Positions 1 through 10,169 of a stretch of DNA of 64,000 nucleotides are shown here, piece by piece. The position numbers were made by a program, and so were the translations under genes. The stretch lies in contig JAXRKP010001167.1 in assembly GCA_037039925.1 (NCBI GenBank), positions 66,001-130,000 on the forward strand, in the 5' to 3' direction. Source of the DNA: Doris montereyensis (Eukaryota > Mollusca > Gastropoda > Nudibranchia > Dorididae). Below the pieces are notes generated by a model. The model was given only the letters and a program-made list of their open reading frames with translations, did not search any database and was not told where the DNA came from. The number at the start of each line of letters is the position of its first letter. The first letter of the stretch is position 1.

Positions 1-1278
1 CACCCCACCCAAACCTGCCCCCCCATGTTAACCCAAGAAAAGCGCCGTCCCTAAATAAAGGGTGTGTTGCTGTCCGCCCCGGAAGCGTGCAGGCCCTATA
101 TTTAGGGTGAGACACCTAGGCTTCTTGAATGAAAATTTCCGCTTTCCTTACATGGTTTATGACGTAGTTTAACCTTTGAGTTCATAGTTAAATAACAGCC
201 AACGAGATTACAATTTATTTTAAGCTTGTGGCTTTCCCGATAGCCTCGTTATCATTCGTCAAAGTGACGCTTTCCCATTCAACACACTTCGTGAGAGGTC
301 TAAGTTGATTACCCGGCTATCGCTGCTAATGTTTAGTCCTTAGATTAAGTTTTCCTTGTTGCAATAACATCTCGATATGAATTCCTTATTCTTTCAACTT
401 ATAAAAAATGCATGTTTTATAGGTCTTTTATTATCTGTAAACGTGAACTCATTGTTCAAACTAAGTCTAAATCCTAGCTTCACCCGTTGCACACACTCGT
501 TTTTTCATGCAAATGGCTGGGGCTACCCCTCACCGTAGGAAGGTCACTTTAAGCGGATGTGCCAGACTATGGAAATCCTTCCAAGACAACGTATAGATCT
601 AGATTCTATATATCTAGAGTCAGGTCGCGGTACTCACACACGCCCACCTCTCGCACACTTCGTGCTTTCGCGTCGATTACTACCGAAATTACGCTGTTTT
701 CCCCGCCACCACGTATCGCACATACGCAGTTAATCCTTTTCCTTCGTTTCCTACCTATTTTTGAGACGACACGTCCTTATCTGCTCTATTTCTTTACAAG
801 AAAATCTTCGCGAATCGAGAAGTAAGTAAGAACATCCGCCATTTTTATTTTTCGCTAGTGGGCCCTGTAACTTTACTTAATGATATGGAATTATGGGGAT
901 AATTCTATATTTAGTTTTTGTTTTTGAGAATGACTGGAAAATCCCTTCTATATTTAACTATGCCTTGGAATGCCGCGGGTTTGTAGCTATTATGCTGTTT
1001 ATGGGACTGTGCGAAAGGGGGATCAGTTTTCCATAGGAGTGTCACTAGTTGCAAAGCGCCCAACTCTCATTCATATTTGAGTAAATTGAGTAGTAAAGCA
1101 TAATACGATGCTGACTACGGCTATTTTTTGTGGGTTTTTTAAATTACGTTTTGCTGAGAGAGAGAAAGAGAGTTCATATTTTAATTTTTGAGTAACAAAA
1201 CTGATTAAAAACAAATCTTTCACTTTCAGAAATCGACTTCAACTATAAATCTCGCCTAAAGAATATAAAATATTCTGA
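1..1278. other. no gene recognised
   Basis: Mixed-composition non-coding sequence. The only long open frame (559-825) has no recognisable domain and a biased, low-information translation, so I do not call it. A short GA tract lies near 1156-1174. Confidence 0.5.
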
Positions 1279-1413
1279 GTTGGTGAGAAAGACAGTGAAT
1301 TTTGTGAATGGATTGGCTGCGATTGTGGGAGGTGGTTTCACATAGGTTGTCTGCAGGATGCAAGTTTGCAAGGGATGAGCATGAATGAGATTGAGAAAAT
1401 AACATGTTTGTGA
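1279..1413 (+). pseudogene. PHD-finger-like fragment
   Basis: One open stretch between in-frame stops translates to a segment with the second half of a PHD zinc finger: W-I-G-C-D, then C-G-R-W-F-H-I-G-C, then M-N-E-I-E-K-I-T-C. The spacing of Cys, the aromatic WF-H and the final Cys fits the family, but one residue is missing between the Asp and the next Cys (CDC rather than CDxC) and the last Cys of the finger is lost to a stop. PHD fingers of this type occur in chromatin readers and also in proteins of some invertebrate retrotransposons. With no flanking exons this is more likely a transposon-derived scrap than a host exon. Confidence 0.4.
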
Positions 1414-1489
1414 AAGTTGTAAAGTATTATCATAAATAAAATCATGACTTTTATATCCAACATTTGTTTCTCAGCTCTTCTGTTTTACA

Positions 1490-2030
1490 CTACAGTGTGT
1501 GACTGCTGGTGCTGTCTGTGCGACATCATGTGTTTTAATTAAGGTGTCAGAGAGTGAATGGGTAACTGCTGGCGCTAGCTGTGTGACATGAGTAAATTAA
1601 TTGTGAGTAAATTAATTGTGCGAGGGTTACGGCATTGTTTTGGGGGTGAGTTAGCCATTGTTAGCAATGAAACAACTCTCAAAGCTTTTAACTGAGCTAA
1701 AATGTATCAAAACTTTGGATTCGATCATAAATCGGGGTCATTTACAGTGCACTTTGAGACTGTGCGAGTGCCGGAGCACAGGCTGTGCGACTTCAGGCAA
1801 CTCTCAAGTTTGCTGTGCGAGACAGAGGGGAACCATTATGGTCGTGCGGAAGAGGGTCATGTGCGAAAGTCAATCACACAATGGGCTCGACACGCCACCT
1901 CTCACTCAGGAAAAGATAACTCAAACATGGTAGCATCAAATTCAGGATCAAGCACAAAGAGCGTAAGTTACAAGAGTGACATGCCCCTTCCGACGGTTAG
2001 TGTGCGAGTGCCGGCGACTTCACTCTAGAT
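1490..2030. repeat. unclassified sequence with diverged internal repeats
   Basis: The motif GTGCGAGTGCCGG occurs near 1762 and again near 2003, and related GTGTGACTGCTGGTGCT / GTAACTGCTGGCGCTAG blocks occur near 1498 and 1562. Two overlapping open frames (1658-1933, 1702-2028) cover the region but show no known domain. I regard it as an old, degenerate repeat. Confidence 0.3.
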
Positions 2031-2202
2031 CTATAGTCAGTATAAAACAAGAAGCTAAAGACTAAAACTAAAGACTATTATTCCTACTAAAGAAGTTCCA
2101 AAATGGGAAACTCCTCATGAAGTAAGATTTAAAACATTCAGATTTAGAAATCTATCGAAATTTCTTAGAAAGTTTACACTTGATTAGTTTGTCAATATAG
2201 AC

Positions 2203-2575
2203 ACATAGATCTAGTCTAGGTCTAGAGTAGGCACATATAGACTAATAACATGCTTAAAAAGTTGATGCCAAGTAGATCTAGATTAGATCTAGAATCTATA
2301 TGCAACCACTGTTGATTTTCTAGTTTATCATAATTATATCAGCAACTAGATTCTAGATCTACCTGTTAGCCTACTGTCATTCTCTAGAATCAAGATCTAG
2401 ATTTTAGATTTTAGATCTAGATAGATCTTAGAATCAAGATCTAAAATCTAGCTAATCTTCTAGATCAAAATATAGATTAGATCTAGATCTAGATCTAGAT
2501 CTAGATTACGTGTGATGTAAGCGTGAACCAGTTTAGAGTATAAAATCTAGATCTAGATCTATATCTAGGTACTAG
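2203..2575. repeat. AGATCT hexamer cluster
   Basis: Dense short runs and single copies of the self-complementary hexamer AGATCT (equivalently TCTAGA/CTAGAT in other phases), for example three to four tandem units near 2485-2505 and 2550. The same motif recurs at 7886-7920, 37970-38065 and throughout 49.2-51.3 kb. Confidence 0.8.
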
Positions 2576-3090
2576 AAGATATAATAAAAGCACACTCAAC
2601 AGATCATACAGAAAGAAGGTGCAATCCTACATTTCAAAACACAAAGAAACAAAATAGTCAGACTACCTCAAGTTTATTTGGTGAATCCAAGAGGTTTCGC
2701 TATGGCCATGACGGTTTCGGAAAGATCTACACTCTCGTTTCCGATGAAAAGCGAAGATGATGAGTGCTACCGGACATCGATTTCGTTGATGCAGTGTTTT
2801 TTAAATCAAATTCGATATTTTGTGTTCCCTAATTATACAAAACGATACTATTGTTCATCGGTTCTCGATGCGCTTCCTTTGCCTACAGATAGTATCTTCG
2901 CTTTGCCTAAGTGCACCCAAAGATATTGGTGCACCGTAGTCATATAACATGCAGGCCTTAATATTAATTATTAGCCTATTACATGATAACCGACTTGAAA
3001 CCGATAAATCATTGTCGTATTAACTGGTGGTCGTCGTAATGATAGCAGTAGTAGTATAATACGAAGGAGCCACAGTGTTAGCAATAGTAG
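2576..3090. other. no gene recognised
   Basis: An open frame at 2678-2947 has reasonable composition but no recognisable motif, no flanking splice context and no neighbour exon. I leave it uncalled. Confidence 0.4.
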
Positions 3091-3335
3091 TAGTAAAGAG
3101 GAAATACGAAATTGAATAATATGAGGGCCTAATAGGTAGAACAGAGACAATTAGAAAGACAGAAAAGTTTCAGGTATAACCGCCCTTCCTCCGTCACACT
3201 CTCACGACCACTAATTCATTCTTGTTACTGTGTGACTGAGGGAGGGCGGTTTTGCCCGAAACTTTTCTGTCTTTGTAATTGTCTCTTTTCTACCTATTAG
3301 ATCTTCATATTCAATTTCGTATTTCCTCTTTACTA
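3091..3335. mobile_element. foldback (MITE-like) inverted repeat
   Basis: The arms at about 3091-3197 and 3231-3335 are reverse complements over roughly 100 bases with few mismatches. They share AGAGGAAATACGAAATTGAA, AGACAGAAAAGTTTC and CCGCCCT blocks. A loop of about 33 bases separates them. There is no coding capacity, and the TAG/CAG microsatellite starts just beyond the right arm. The family is unknown to me. This is a direct sequence observation; the call as a non-autonomous element is inference. Confidence 0.65.
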
Positions 3336-3361
3336 TTTACCTGCCTACTGCAGTACTACTT

Positions 3362-3545
3362 TTTAGTAGTAGTAGTAGTAGTAGTAGCAGTAGTAGTAGT
3401 AGTAGTAGCAGCTGTTGCAGCAGCAGCAGCAACAGCAATAGTAGTAGTAGTTGTAGTAGTAGTAGTTATTGTAGTAGTAGTAGTATTACTAGTAGTAGTA
3501 GACAGTAGTAGTAGCAGTATTAGTAGTAGTAGTAGCAGCAGCAAC
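3362..3545 (+). repeat. TAG/CAG trinucleotide microsatellite
   Basis: About 180 bases of (TAG)n with interspersed CAG, TTG and ATT units. Open frames on both strands here are artefacts of the repeat. Confidence 0.9.
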
Positions 3546-4800
3546 ATCATTATAGATAAGAATCTTCTTGTAGGCTTGTGGTGTTATTTGTCATCTTTAT
3601 TCATTACTTACTCTACGACCACCATCATTAGGCCTAGCATTACCATTGCAGCCTTGATAATCACCACCATTCATTGTTATTTGCTTTAAGTAGCTTTTGC
3701 CCCCCCCCTCCTCCTTTTAATTCTTTTTCTTTTTCATCATCTTCTTCTTCTTCTTCTCCTCACTTTGTTTTTCACATTGTTCATAAATCAAATTGTGAAA
3801 TGCGGAATCCTTTGATAACACAGATCTTTTTGAGAATCGACTACCACATTCCCGCCATTTACGTTCAGGTCGGTAGTTATACATGTATCCAGATTGGCGA
3901 GTTTCCCGCCACTATCCTATGTGAAATAACAGTTCACTTGGGAAGTTGGGAGCTTTGTTTATTTTTAACCGATATTATAAGTATAAGACTGTGTAGGTCT
4001 AAAACATCTGAAGACAATTTAACGAAAATAGAAATTGTTCCAACAGAAGAAGGCTAAGTAAATCAAAGTTTAGAGGCAAATCAGAAGAAAAAAATTTAAC
4101 ATTGTAGGCTGTCGTTAGTAGAAATGTACATGTATTGCAATAATTGCATCTCTGAAAGAGAGTGAGATTACCTGTGGCTCATCGAAATGCAATTTAAATC
4201 TACGCCCCTTCGTCCCTCGTTATAAACTACATCTGGTCTTTTTTTCACCAAAATACCGATTTAGGGTCGAAAATATCCATATAACAGAAGATAACAAATT
4301 TTCGCTATACACGTGTATATGGCATAATCATTAGCAATCATGTCAATTTTACTCGGGCAAACAGGTCGCTCTTCCTTTACAGTTACAGTCTTTTTTCTAC
4401 TCTCTTCAACTAAAATATATCCTCTCTTCACTCCCCATACATATTGACTTAGTTATTCAAAATCTATGTCATAACACCGCCTCCCTCTGATCCACATATA
4501 AAGGCCCCCATATACGTTGGGTCCTCGACCCAAGTTCGAAAATACAATTTGCAAAACGGACGAAATTCCCAGCGTGTGTGGGCAAAACTTTGCAAATCAC
4601 CTGGGTGCTGGCCCGAGGCCTAGCCTGAGGCCGCGGTTGCTGGATGCTCCTATTTTTTCGCCTTCGGTTGGAGGTCAGAGAGAGTGGACAAAACATTTTC
4701 GTTTTTTGCTTTTTTTACTTCAGATTCTTAATCAGCGTTAAATTTACTATAGGTTTTATACCAAAAAACCATATGTCTACTTGAAAAATTGTTGAAATTG
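3546..4800. other. no gene recognised
   Basis: A pyrimidine-rich tract with (TTC)n lies at 3700-3765. The rest is unremarkable sequence. Overlapping open frames at 4469-4741 on both strands have no family signature. Confidence 0.4.
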
Positions 4801-4805
4801 GAAAT

Positions 4806-5300
4806 TTATTTTTTTATCAATGTAAATAAATCTCTAATCTGGTATAGGGGGAAGGGGGGGGGGGGGGCACCGCCATCACAAACATTCCATTCGTGGTTTG
4901 ACACGAGTAATTGATGTGACAAGTGTGCTTGGGGTGATATACATGTTAACAATTTCAAATCCTCATAGTTCATTTTTGTGGCAAGAAACCTCGAAGTAGC
5001 TGTGAGGCGCTCATGAAGAGAAATGACCTCTCTCATCACTGTGTTCTCCTTTGTCATACGGGGTGCAATGAGCGACAGAAGCTCTTCTTAAGTGAATCCA
5101 TCCATTCTTAGGTAGTTGTGGAAGTCACTTGGGTAGAGACGAAGTTCATTGAGTAATTTTGTGTGCGTAAATATACCACGCTAAAGCCTGTCATTGCTTG
5201 GACCACAAAGTTTTGTTTCTTTTCTTTTGTTTCTTTTTTATATAATAGATTAAATAATAAGTCCACAAATTCCTTTTTTCTCTCAGTCGCCATATGGCTT
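4806..5300 (-). pseudogene. PIF/Harbinger transposase, 5' fragment
   Basis: Read leftward, the minus strand gives a HARBI1-type transposase N-terminal region in two or three frames: L-L-N-E-L-R, then D-F-H-N-Y-L-R-M-D-G, E-E-L-L-S-L-I-A-P-R, N-T-V-M-R-E, H-E-R-L-T-A-T and Y-E-D-L-K. These match the helical N-terminal region that precedes the DDE catalytic domain. In-frame stops and frameshifts break it, and the DDE domain is absent; the match ends near a run of G/C at 4855-4868. It is a truncated, inactive copy from a different Harbinger subfamily than the one at 53.7-57.1 kb. Confidence 0.7.
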
Positions 5301-5984
5301 CACTATCACTTTCAATCTTTTAAAAATTCAACAATCGAAAAAAGGGTTATGCCCCGGCACGTTACCAAAAAAAAAAGAAGAAGAAAATAGAATAATTCAA
5401 TAAATTAAATATTTATGAAGACTAGGAACTATTATAGTCAACGATTATGCCACTGCATGTAACAAAAAAGAATTCAATAAATGAAATACTTAATACAATA
5501 TCTATAAAGATCCTATGAGTGGGTGAAGAGGGCGTCAAGATGAAAATACGGTACCGTAATAATTGATTGCAGCTAGGTGAGAGGTGGAATGCAGTGCTCA
5601 CCAAAATTTACCGTGGTCGCGGACACAGAACACTAAAACAAGTTTTAGTGTTCTGTGGTCGCGGGACGGCATGTGTGTGGCCAAACATTACAACCAAACA
5701 AACCTGGGTGGTGACCCGGAGCAAATGCTGTAATTAGGTCACAAAGCCCGCGGCAGCTAGAAGGAGGGTAAACACGCGCACGTGTTACTTAATTCATTAG
5801 AAGTCTGCCCTTCTTTGTAGCATTCTATCTACAATGGAATCGAAGAATACTCATTGCAAATGGTGATCTGCCTACGGAGGTTCTAATTCAAAGAACAAAA
5901 GACCAGACCTGTAATTTTTAGTAAGCTTTAATTTGCGACCAAGGAAGCAACAACCAAGCTGCACTGAGACTGCTGAATGTGTCT
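5301..5984. other. no gene; short palindrome with flanking direct repeats
   Basis: The only structure seen is a perfect inverted repeat, ACAGAACACTAAAAC at 5625-5639 and its complement at 5642-5656. It is bounded on both sides by the direct repeat GTGGTCGCGG (5613-5622 and 5655-5664). Confidence 0.6.
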
Positions 5985-6465
5985 ACTACCAACCCCTACC
6001 TGACTTTTGGGGGGGGGGGCACCTGGACTGGCAAGTTTTGGACCAAATGGTTGATTTTCTACAAGTCCATGACAGAAAAATGTCCACATGACGTATAATT
6101 TGTTTTTTACAAAATATTTTGTAGGCAAGGGTTGCTAAAAACAGTCAAAAATTTGACGTAAATTTCCCTAACATTGATTGAGAAAATAGCAGAAAAAACC
6201 CGTACATTGGCGGTTAATCGCCAAATGTGGCAGCACACGATATTTCACCTCATTTGCCAACGACGATCTGCGCGTCTTCCGTCGCTGTGTGATGTAGCGT
6301 TGCGCGTCTGTGTGTATGTAAACACGCGCACAAGCATAGGATACAGAGGAAAAAAACAAAACAAAAACTGGTCAATTCGACGTCTGTTTTCACAAATGTG
6401 CACATCTTAACCTAGATTTATAATCCTATTTACATTATAATTAACAATGCCAGAGACTGAAGGTC
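5985..6465 (-). repeat. unnamed dispersed repeat, copy 1 (partial)
   Basis: This is the reverse complement of the right half of copies at 21875-22735 and 57715-58625. Shared landmarks are the ATAGGATTATAAATCTAGG block, GTGTGAAAACAGACGTC, the ACACGCGCACAAGCATA block, ATGGACATTTTTCTG, and the end block with CCAAAACTCGCCAGTCC. It has no coding capacity and abuts the LINE at 6441-7872. The family is not recognised. Confidence 0.75.
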
Positions 6466-7872
6466 ACTTTCTTATTTTCCAAACATATCATATCATCGGC
6501 AAGTGAAAGCATTGATACATTTACTGGTTTGAGCTTCCACATACCTACATTCATTTTCTTCATTTTTGAGGATGCCTTTGCGACTGAATCTATAAATGTG
6601 ATAAACAAAATAGGACTTAGGATACAACCCTGTCTTACCCCTACATCTACATCAAATTCTGCAGATATGTTTCCAGCTACTCTCACTGCACATATTGGTT
6701 TATTGTAAAAACTTTTAATGGCTTCTATTAAATTGTGCTCTACATTGTGTTATTTTAAAGAATGCCATAGTTCGTCCTTCCTCAAAGTGTCAAATGCCTT
6801 TTCTAGATCTATAAAACACAGGTGTAAGTCAATGTTTCTCTCAAGGATGTTTTTATATTATTTATCTAATCGTAAATATGTGGCCTTGTACACTTCTTGC
6901 TGGTCTAAATCCACTCTGATGTTCTTCAATCTGATCCTCTACTCTTTTCCGTAGCCTCATTTCCAATATCCTGGCATACACTTTTCCTGGTATACTAAGT
7001 AGTGATATCCCTCTATAGTTTGAGCATTCTATTGTTGATCCTTTCTTATGTAATGGTACTACCGTTCCATTTTTACAGTCGTCTGGCACCAGTTTGGGCT
7101 TCCATGTTTGTTGGCATATTGCATGTAGTAGTTTGTCTGCCTCTTTCCCTTGGTTTTTAATCATTTCTGGATAAACGTGATCTGCTCCTGGGGCTTTTCC
7201 TGATTTCACTTTTCTTATAGCTGTTTGGATTTCTTCCATTGATATATCTTCATCTTCAGCTGTCTCCTCTGGATTATTTGTTACTCTTACTAATTAATCT
7301 TTACTCCTTGTTTCATATGTTCTGGAGGGATTATGTAATTGTTGAAAGTACTTCTTTCACGCTTCCACGATTTGGCTGCCTTCTTTCATTAGTTCTCCTT
7401 TGGCATTCTTAATTTATCGTATTGGGCATGCTTTGGTCTTTTCCATGCTCTTCATTGCCCCCCCCCCCCCCCCCAGAACAGCTGTTGATTTCCTTGAAAG
7501 CTTTCTTGAAGTTTTGTCCAAACTCTTCCCATTGTTCCTGTTTTGCTTTCCTCACTTCCTCTTTGGTGATAGTTCTTTTATTCACGTAATCTATCCTATC
7601 CTCTGGTTTCTTTGTTTGCAAGTATTTCTTCCAGGCATACTTCTTTTCTTTGATCTTAGTTTTGTCAATCTCATTCCTCTATGATGTTCTTTTCCTACCT
7701 CCTTTGATATGTTTCCTACCACAGACCTCTTCAGTACAACTGAGGAGTTTCTGTTTTTTTTTTATTATACATTTGCCACTTTTCTTCTATTGTGCTATCA
7801 TTCAGATTCATCTGCCTTTCACTGATAAATCTGTATATTTGTGGATATTTTACTATTATGCAGTTTTTTAAC
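6441..7872 (-). pseudogene. RTE-like LINE reverse transcriptase, truncated
   Basis: The minus strand encodes, in several frames, part of a non-LTR retrotransposon polymerase: a linker region (7870-7400), then RT fingers with G-K-A-P-G-A-D, S-N-Y-R-G-I-S-L-L-S and Q-S-G-F-R-P (7239-6862), then S-I-L-F-I-T-F and an L-A-D-D motif in the catalytic position (6686-6441). It is close in sequence to the copy at 24.4-27.35 kb. Frameshifts separate the pieces. A run of about 18 C at 7459-7476 interrupts it. Everything 3' of the palm is missing, replaced by the unnamed repeat, and the endonuclease is absent. I place it in the RTE-like group from the overall pattern only. Confidence 0.85.
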
Positions 7873-7885
7873 AGAAGCGAAACAA

Positions 7886-7922
7886 AATCTAGATCTAGAT
7901 CTAGTCTAGACTCTAGATCTAA
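7886..7922. repeat. AGATCT hexamer run
   Basis: Four to five AGATCT/TCTAGA units immediately 5' (minus-strand sense) of the LINE fragment. Confidence 0.75.
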
Positions 7923-8185
7923 AAACTAAATTTGAATTAAAATCCTTCATTCTAGATTTTGATAGTAGTGTATGTGATGGGACAGACACTACTGTACCAT
8001 GAACGGCTTACATCGATTAAAAAAAGAAGATTTCTCGCTGCACTACAAGAAGATTCGAATAAAATACACGTTTGTCCCCTTTCGGCCTCATTATTTGGTA
8101 TTTTCCCGCATTAAAATGTATAATACATGTATTATTATTATAATTTGTTTGGTTTTTGAAAACATAAAAAAGAGACTGAATCCCT

Positions 8186-8187
8186 CT

Positions 8188-8243
<56 letters not shown>

Positions 8244-8282
8244 CTCCCCCCCCCGCCCCCCCCCGCCCCCCCCCCCCCCCCG
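8186..8282 (+). repeat. (CT)n followed by poly-C
   Basis: About 54 bases of CT dinucleotides run into about 42 bases of nearly pure C. The complementary strand is GA plus a long G run that could form a triplex or quadruplex. Confidence 0.9.
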
Positions 8283-8374
8283 CCACACACAGTGGTTAAC
8301 TTTTATTACAAATTTAAAATATAAAGTGAATTATTCTTGCCGTAGACAACTGGTAGAAAGGCGGGAGGAAACCT

Positions 8375-8627
8375 ATGCAGCGCATCATGAGTTCTAGGAA
8401 AAGCACAATCGAAACTGAACAAGTCAATGTAGGGACGTGTTTGTATGCTCGTACAACTTATGCAGCGCGTCATGAGTTCTAAGAAAAAACACAATCGAAA
8501 CTGAACAAGTCAATGTAGGGACGTGTTTGTATGCTAGTACAACTTATGCAGCGCGTCATGAGTTCTAGGAAAAAACACAATCGAAACTGAACAAGTCAAT
8601 GTAGGGACGTGTTTGTATGCTAGTCAG
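8375..8627 (+). repeat. three tandem copies of an 86-bp unit
   Basis: Unit starts (ATGCAGCGC) lie at 8375, 8460 and 8546. Copies contain CATGAGTTCTAGG, CACAATCGAAACTGAAC, AAGTCAATGTAGGGACG and TGTTTGTATGCT, and differ at only a few bases. The last copy is cut short after TGTATGCTAGT. It lies just 5' of the MADF fragment and could be subterminal sequence of the same Harbinger copy. Confidence 0.9.
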
Positions 8628-8677
8628 TTATTACTCATCCAAGGCCTTGGCTAGTTGAAGATAGCAAACATAGAATC

Positions 8678-8923
8678 ATGTCGGTTTGGTCAAGAGAATT
8701 TACTCTAGAATTTATTGAATTGTACAAAGAATATGAATATTTATGGAGAATCAAAAGTAAAGACTATAGCAACTGACAACTCAAAAACAGAGCATATGAA
8801 AACTTGGTTCAACTGGTTCACAAAGTTGATAAGAAAGCTGATCGTAATTCGGTAATAAAGAAAATAAACAATATGAGAAGTTCATTCAGGAAAGAGCTGA
8901 AGAAAATAGGAGATTCCACGTAG
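8678..8923 (+). pseudogene. MADF-domain accessory protein of a Harbinger element, fragment
   Basis: An ATG at 8678 opens a frame reading W-S-R-E-F-T, F-I-E-L-Y-K-E-Y-E-Y-L-W, then A-Y-E-N-L-V, V-I-K-K-I-N-N-M-R-S-S-F-R-K-E-L-K-K. This is the MADF (Myb/SANT-like) DNA-binding fold: the L-Y...L-W motif, the A-Y/W-x-x-L helix and the K-I-x-x-x-R-x-x-F-x-x-E-x-K helix. A single TGA (8774-8776) interrupts it, and a TAG ends it at 8921-8923. In Harbinger transposons such a protein assists the transposase. It faces the transposase fragment at 8921-9203 end to end. Confidence 0.75.
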
Positions 8924-9203
8924 TGAATTTTAAATTTTCCAAAGATCGACCCGTCGCTAGAAAACGCAATGTTGCGGTCAGTCTTTCATGTGGTGTTATT
9001 GCTTTCCGCATCACAGTATCCTGTTTCTCAATAAACGGGCCTACTATTTCAAGAAGATGGTAATATATATCCTCATCCATACGCAGATAATTTCTGTAAT
9101 TAGATTTATAATCAGTCAGTTCCTTCAACAAGTTTGTATGAGTGTGTTTCTGTCTCAGAAGTAGCCATTGTTTACACCACATGGATGGTTTTTGTCTCCG
9201 CTT
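8921..9203 (-). pseudogene. PIF/Harbinger transposase N-terminal fragment
   Basis: Reading leftward: W-L-L-L-R-Q-K, L-L-K-E-L-T, Y-R-N-Y-L-R-M-D-E, I-V-G-P-F-I-E-K-Q-D-T-V-M-R-K, H-E-R-L-T-A-T-L-R-F-L-A-T-G-R-S, L-K-F-T-T. This is the region before the DDE domain in HARBI1-like transposases and is open throughout. It ends abruptly after L-K-F-T-T, exactly where the convergent MADF fragment ends. The pair therefore looks like a copy whose whole interior was deleted, leaving only the first exon of each gene. Confidence 0.8.
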
Positions 9204-9233
9204 TTTCTTTTTTAAAATAATGAAAATCACCAA

Positions 9234-9640
9234 GCTTGAGACAACAACATCTACGGTGCCATACTAAATGAATAGGGAAAACCTGTGTCAAGCCTGCGTT
9301 GTGAGTGGGCACTTTTCTAGCAAGCGGCCTCAAGGCTCCCCTCAAGGCCAGGACTCAAGGCCGCACCTCGAGGGAAACCTGCGTCGTGGATGGCCGGCTA
9401 AACATCACATTCAATTAAGATCCACATACTGTAGACATTACCGACAAGAAACTATAAATCTAGATCAGGCTCTGGAGTCACTTTGAATTACATGTATCAT
9501 CACTATTAGTCACGAAGACCGGAGAGTAATCAGTGACCATGGCGTAATGGAAAGTGCGAATGTGAGCAAAAGGGCTCAAAAACCGTGACGTCACACGACC
9601 TTGGTGACTTCGGTTTGGATTCGAACCTCAGGACGAAGGT
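9234..9640. other. no gene recognised
   Basis: The block at 9330-9400 is rich in CAAGGC/GGCC and could be transposon terminal sequence. Nothing else is supported. Confidence 0.4.
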
Positions 9641-9735
9641 TTTTTCTTTCTGACATTGTCTTTTCTTTTTTTTTTGGGGGGGTGAGCGGGCGGTTTTTTT
9701 TTTTTGGGGGGGGGCTGGGGGTGGAGAGGTTCTGG
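9641..9735 (+). repeat. T/G-rich low-complexity tract
   Basis: Alternating T runs and G runs (several of 7-9 G) have the composition of a G-quadruplex-forming sequence. A complementary A/C-rich tract of the same style occurs at 20015-20130. Confidence 0.8.
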
Positions 9736-9925
9736 ATATTTTCATTCTCGATTTTTGTAAAGCCCAAAGAAAAAGAAGAAAAAAAAGGCCCAACTTGGGA
9801 ACACAAAGTTTTCTAGGTTAAAATGATAGATATAATATGAGGAATCCAATGATGGTGTAGAAGTTAAACAAGAATCAAATTTAGAAAACAAGTCAACCCA
9901 GGCAACGCCGGGTGCCTACAGCTAG

Positions 9926-9958
9926 TGTGTGTGTGTGTGTGTGCGTGTGCACGTGTGT
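9926..9958 (+). repeat. (TG)n microsatellite
   Basis: Short TG run, about 210 bases upstream of the NDUFS4 start codon. Confidence 0.8.
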
Positions 9959-10169
9959 ATCTACATTTGTGTGCAGTGTTATCCCAAACGTTTCAATAAA
10001 TAGGCATAACATCACAAAACATGCTATACACATTCCTTTCTGGACCACAAACGAAATTATTATTTTCCTACGAAAGAAGAGACCCACAATCAATACTGAC
10101 GAACACGACTCTTGATGAGATTGAGAGTTACGGCCCGTGAAAAGATACGAAAGGTCATAGACAACAAAC

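Noticed and set aside
1658..2028. Overlapping 91- and 108-codon frames
   Set aside because: No recognisable family, no splice context, and the sequence contains diverged internal repeats.
2203..2575. AGATCT runs as a centromeric or telomeric satellite
   Set aside because: Runs are short, scattered and mixed with unique DNA; no long array is present.
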